Shown: positions 62,258 through 64,000 of the stretch, in pieces | Layout: every line of letters starts with the position of its first letter | Position numbering within the stretch: position 1 is the first letter of the stretch | DNA from: Dehalococcoides mccartyi | GTDB taxonomy: Bacteria > Chloroflexota > Dehalococcoidia > Dehalococcoidales > Dehalococcoidaceae | Direction: 5' to 3' | Length of the DNA stretch: 64,000 nucleotides | Assembly (NCBI RefSeq): GCF_001889305.1 | Contig: NZ_CP013074.1 | Coordinates: 1,178,001 to 1,242,000 of the forward strand | The notes under the pieces: generated by a model | What the model saw: only the letters and a program-made list of their open reading frames with translations | Database searches by the model: none | What the model was told of the DNA's origin: nothing | Translations under genes and position numbers: made by a program

Positions 62258-63268
62258 ATGACTATCAGCGCGGGTAAACTGCTTAACCTGACTGCTCTGG
62301 CCAGCCAGAAAGGCTTATTTGAGATTGCGGCTATGGATCACCGCGGCTCAATAAAAAAGCACCTCTGCCCGAAAACCACCGAAGAAGAATGCTACCACAG
62401 CCTGGCTGATTTCAAACTGAGCCTTTGCCGGGCTTTTTCAGGACAGGCCAGTGCTGTACTCCTTGACCCCATTTACGGGCTGCCTGAGTGCCTGGCCCAA
62501 AACGCCATTGCACCCGGCTGCGGCTTGCTTGTCAGCCTGGAATCAAGCGGTTACGGCGGAGAGGCCGAGTACCGGACTACCGAACTCCTTAAAAACTGGG
62601 GGGTAAACAAGATAAAACTGCTGGGGGCAAACGCCGTCAAGCTGCTGCTGTATTACCGCCCGGATATAAAAGATTTAGCCAAGACCCAGCAGCTTCTGGT
62701 AAAAACCGTGGCTGACGAATGCCGCAAACTGGATATCCCCTTTGTGCTTGAGCCTGTTACCTACCCCACCGGGCAGGAACTGAAAAATGCCGGGCTTTTT
62801 GCCAAGAACAAACCTGGTTTAGTCCTTTCCACCGTAGAAGATTTGGCAGGACTGGGTATAGACATACTCAAGGTGGAGTTTCCCGCCGACCTCCGCTTCA
62901 GCCTGACCGAAGATGAGGCCTTTATATCCGCCCGAAAACTGGACTCCATCTGTCCCGTACCCTGGGCTATACTCTCTGCCGGGGCGGATTTTAACCTGTA
63001 CGTGCGTGAACTGGAGATAGCCTGCCAGTGCGGGGCATCCGGTTTTCTGGCCGGAAGAGCCGTCTGGCAGGAAGCTTTGGAGATAACCAACCCGGTAAAC
63101 CGCCAGGATTTTATAAACCGCGTGGCCGCCGAAAGGTTTAAACGCCTGTGTCAGATAGCTGAAAATACGGGGCGCCCCTGGCATGAAAAACTGGGACTTA
63201 AAGCGGGTAATTTTATAAACCCCGGGCTTAACTGGTATGCCAACTACCAGCAGGGAGAAAACCCATGA
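62258..63268 (+). CDS. LacD-like class I aldolase (tagatose-1,6-bisphosphate aldolase type)
   Basis: 336 residues with the (beta/alpha)8 barrel of the LacD/DeoC-like class I aldolases: 'FEIAAMDHRGSIKKHL', 'AVLLDPIYGLP', 'NKIKLLGANAVKLLLYY' (containing the presumed Schiff-base lysine region) and 'FVLEPVTYPTG'. The frame extends to 61967 antisense to ispH and is not used; ATG at 62258 sits 10 nt after the -10. The stop overlaps the kinase ATG by 4 bases (ATGA). The pair would interconvert a hexose phosphate and triose phosphates, but the true sugar is uncertain. Confidence 0.85.
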   Translation: MTISAGKLLNLTALASQKGLFEIAAMDHRGSIKKHLCPKTTEEECYHSLADFKLSLCRAFSGQASAVLLDPIYGLPECLAQNAIAPGCGLLVSLESSGYGGEAEYRTTELLKNWGVNKIKLLGANAVKLLLYYRPDIKDLAKTQQLLVKTVADECRKLDIPFVLEPVTYPTGQELKNAGLFAKNKPGLVLSTVEDLAGLGIDILKVEFPADLRFSLTEDEAFISARKLDSICPVPWAILSAGADFNLYVRELEIACQCGASGFLAGRAVWQEALEITNPVNRQDFINRVAAERFKRLCQIAENTGRPWHEKLGLKAGNFINPGLNWYANYQQGENP

Positions 63269-64000
63269 TTACCACCGTTACCCTAAACCCCTGTCTGGAT
63301 AAACATATAGACGTGCATGGTCTGGTACTGTACGAAACTAACCGCTGGCATCTTATGTCCAAATATGCCGGCGGCAAAGGCATAGATGTATCACGGGCGG
63401 TACATGAAATGGGAAATGATACCATTGCCTGCGGTTTTCTAGGCGGCGAAGAGGGACGGGAGATAGAAACCCTGCTTGCAAAACAGGGGCTTAAATACCG
63501 CTTCACTCCCATAAGCCAGCCTACCCGAAGCTGTTTTATAATATACGACACTAAAACCCGCCGCCAGACTAACCTTAACGCCCCCGGCCCGCGGATAACG
63601 CCGTCTGAACTGAAACTTTTTCACGAAGACCTGCAAAGGGAAAGCGCTTCGTCAAACCTTATTGTTATGTCAGGCAGCGTACCGCCGGGTATACCTTCAA
63701 ACGTCTATTTCACCCTTATCAAGAGTGCCCATAAACTGGGCAAGCAAACCATACTGGATGCCACCGGCAAATACCTGCGGGCAGGGCTTAAGGCTAAACC
63801 CTGTCTGGTAAAACCCAATATCCGCGAAGCGGAAGAGCTGCTGGGCAGGAAACTGGAAACCGAGGCTGAAATAATACTAGGGGCTAAGGAAATAGTCCAA
63901 ATGGGAGCGGGCATAGCGGTAATCTCCATGGGCAAAAAGGGACTGATAGCCAGTGACGGCAAGCAGGTGATAAAAGCCAGCTCTCCCTATGTACGGGTAA
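63265..64000 (+). CDS. PfkB-family sugar phosphate kinase (1-phosphofructokinase/tagatose-6-P kinase type), partial
   Basis: The first 245 codons of a gene that continues past the window. Ribokinase/PfkB fold: 'VTLNPCLDKHIDV' N-terminal motif, 'YAGGKGIDVSRAVHEMG' (sugar-binding GGKG), 'CGFLGGEEG', 'MSGSVPPG' and 'VKPNIREAEELLG'. The C-terminal GAGD active-site motif lies beyond the end. Related to FruK/LacC. Its ATG overlaps the aldolase stop (ATGA); GGGAG lies 7 nt upstream. Confidence 0.92.
   Translation, partial: MITTVTLNPCLDKHIDVHGLVLYETNRWHLMSKYAGGKGIDVSRAVHEMGNDTIACGFLGGEEGREIETLLAKQGLKYRFTPISQPTRSCFIIYDTKTRRQTNLNAPGPRITPSELKLFHEDLQRESASSNLIVMSGSVPPGIPSNVYFTLIKSAHKLGKQTILDATGKYLRAGLKAKPCLVKPNIREAEELLGRKLETEAEIILGAKEIVQMGAGIAVISMGKKGLIASDGKQVIKASSPYVRV

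Noticed and set aside
1-64000. CRISPR arrays, insertion sequences, integrases or attachment sites
   Set aside because: No regularly spaced repeats, transposase or integrase genes, or long direct repeats flanking the tRNA were seen. The tRNA-fMet has no duplicated 3' end nearby.

Overview
This window looks like chromosomal core sequence from a small-genome anaerobic Chloroflexota bacterium, most probably Dehalococcoides (D. mccartyi group). That judgement rests on recognition of protein sequences, moderate GC content, frequent GTG/TTG starts and lineage-typical small proteins; no database search was possible. No rRNA, CRISPR array, insertion sequence, integrase or reductive dehalogenase gene is visible. 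The only locus that looks recently acquired is an AT-rich HNH endonuclease gene between recG and argS.

Layout. 1-5.2 kb: recG, an SRA-like/HNH endonuclease gene and argS. 5.2-9.8 kb: a stand-alone RAM-domain regulator, then fatty-acid and ribosome genes (fabI, a small membrane protein, yceD-rpmF-fabD-fabG-nusB-acpP). 10-15.1 kb, minus strand: a B12-binding radical SAM protein and mfd. 15.2-21.5 kb: proB with two small paralogous proteins, two membrane-anchored HtrA-like proteases, a MerR/TipAS regulator and proA. 21.5-25.9 kb: RNase PH, a Nudix protein, a CinA-C deamidase, a DUF167 protein, a PAS histidine kinase and an unusual excisionase-type-HTH/receiver protein. 26-36 kb: a secreted alpha/beta hydrolase, a zinc-ribbon protein, typA, an MHS-type transporter with a UspA protein, and several small genes (DUF502, fasciclin, a half glycosyltransferase, a ferritin-like protein, YegP). 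36-42.5 kb, minus strand: an alpha/beta hydrolase, rarA, two unknown proteins, an AmmeMemoRadiSam pair with Memo and AMMECR1 fused, and an EamA permease. 42.7-49.3 kb: initiator tRNA-Met, yajQ, small membrane proteins, a probable structured RNA, an SMC-like ATPase, a flavoprotein, a GNAT protein, coaE and an NDUFA9-like protein. 49.5-56 kb: rplU-rpmA-rpmE, DUF1385, hisI, hisA, DUF2769, an NfeD-like protein and gatC-gatA. 56-64 kb: a self-contained DUF2178/XRE/ABC transporter operon, an Lrp regulator with an aminotransferase, trpS, ispH, and a LacD-like aldolase with a PfkB kinase cut by the window end.

Most genes are housekeeping: translation (ArgRS, TrpRS, GatCA, L21, L27, L31, L32, TypA, tRNA-fMet), DNA repair and restart (RecG, Mfd, RarA), type II fatty-acid synthesis, proline and histidine synthesis, CoA and isoprenoid synthesis. 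Regulation shows two recurring habits. Several genes have a good promoter whose -10 box lies only 6-11 nt before the start codon, so their mRNAs are probably leaderless. Two genes, rplU and hisA, appear to start at ATT and ATA behind an almost identical AGGTGTCAA leader.

The strongest candidates for something undescribed are the structured RNA on the minus strand at about 44.39-44.60 kb, which has its own promoter and terminator; the shared non-canonical start context of rplU and hisA; the HTH-receiver fusion beside the PAS kinase; and the fused Memo-AMMECR1 protein coupled to its radical SAM partner.
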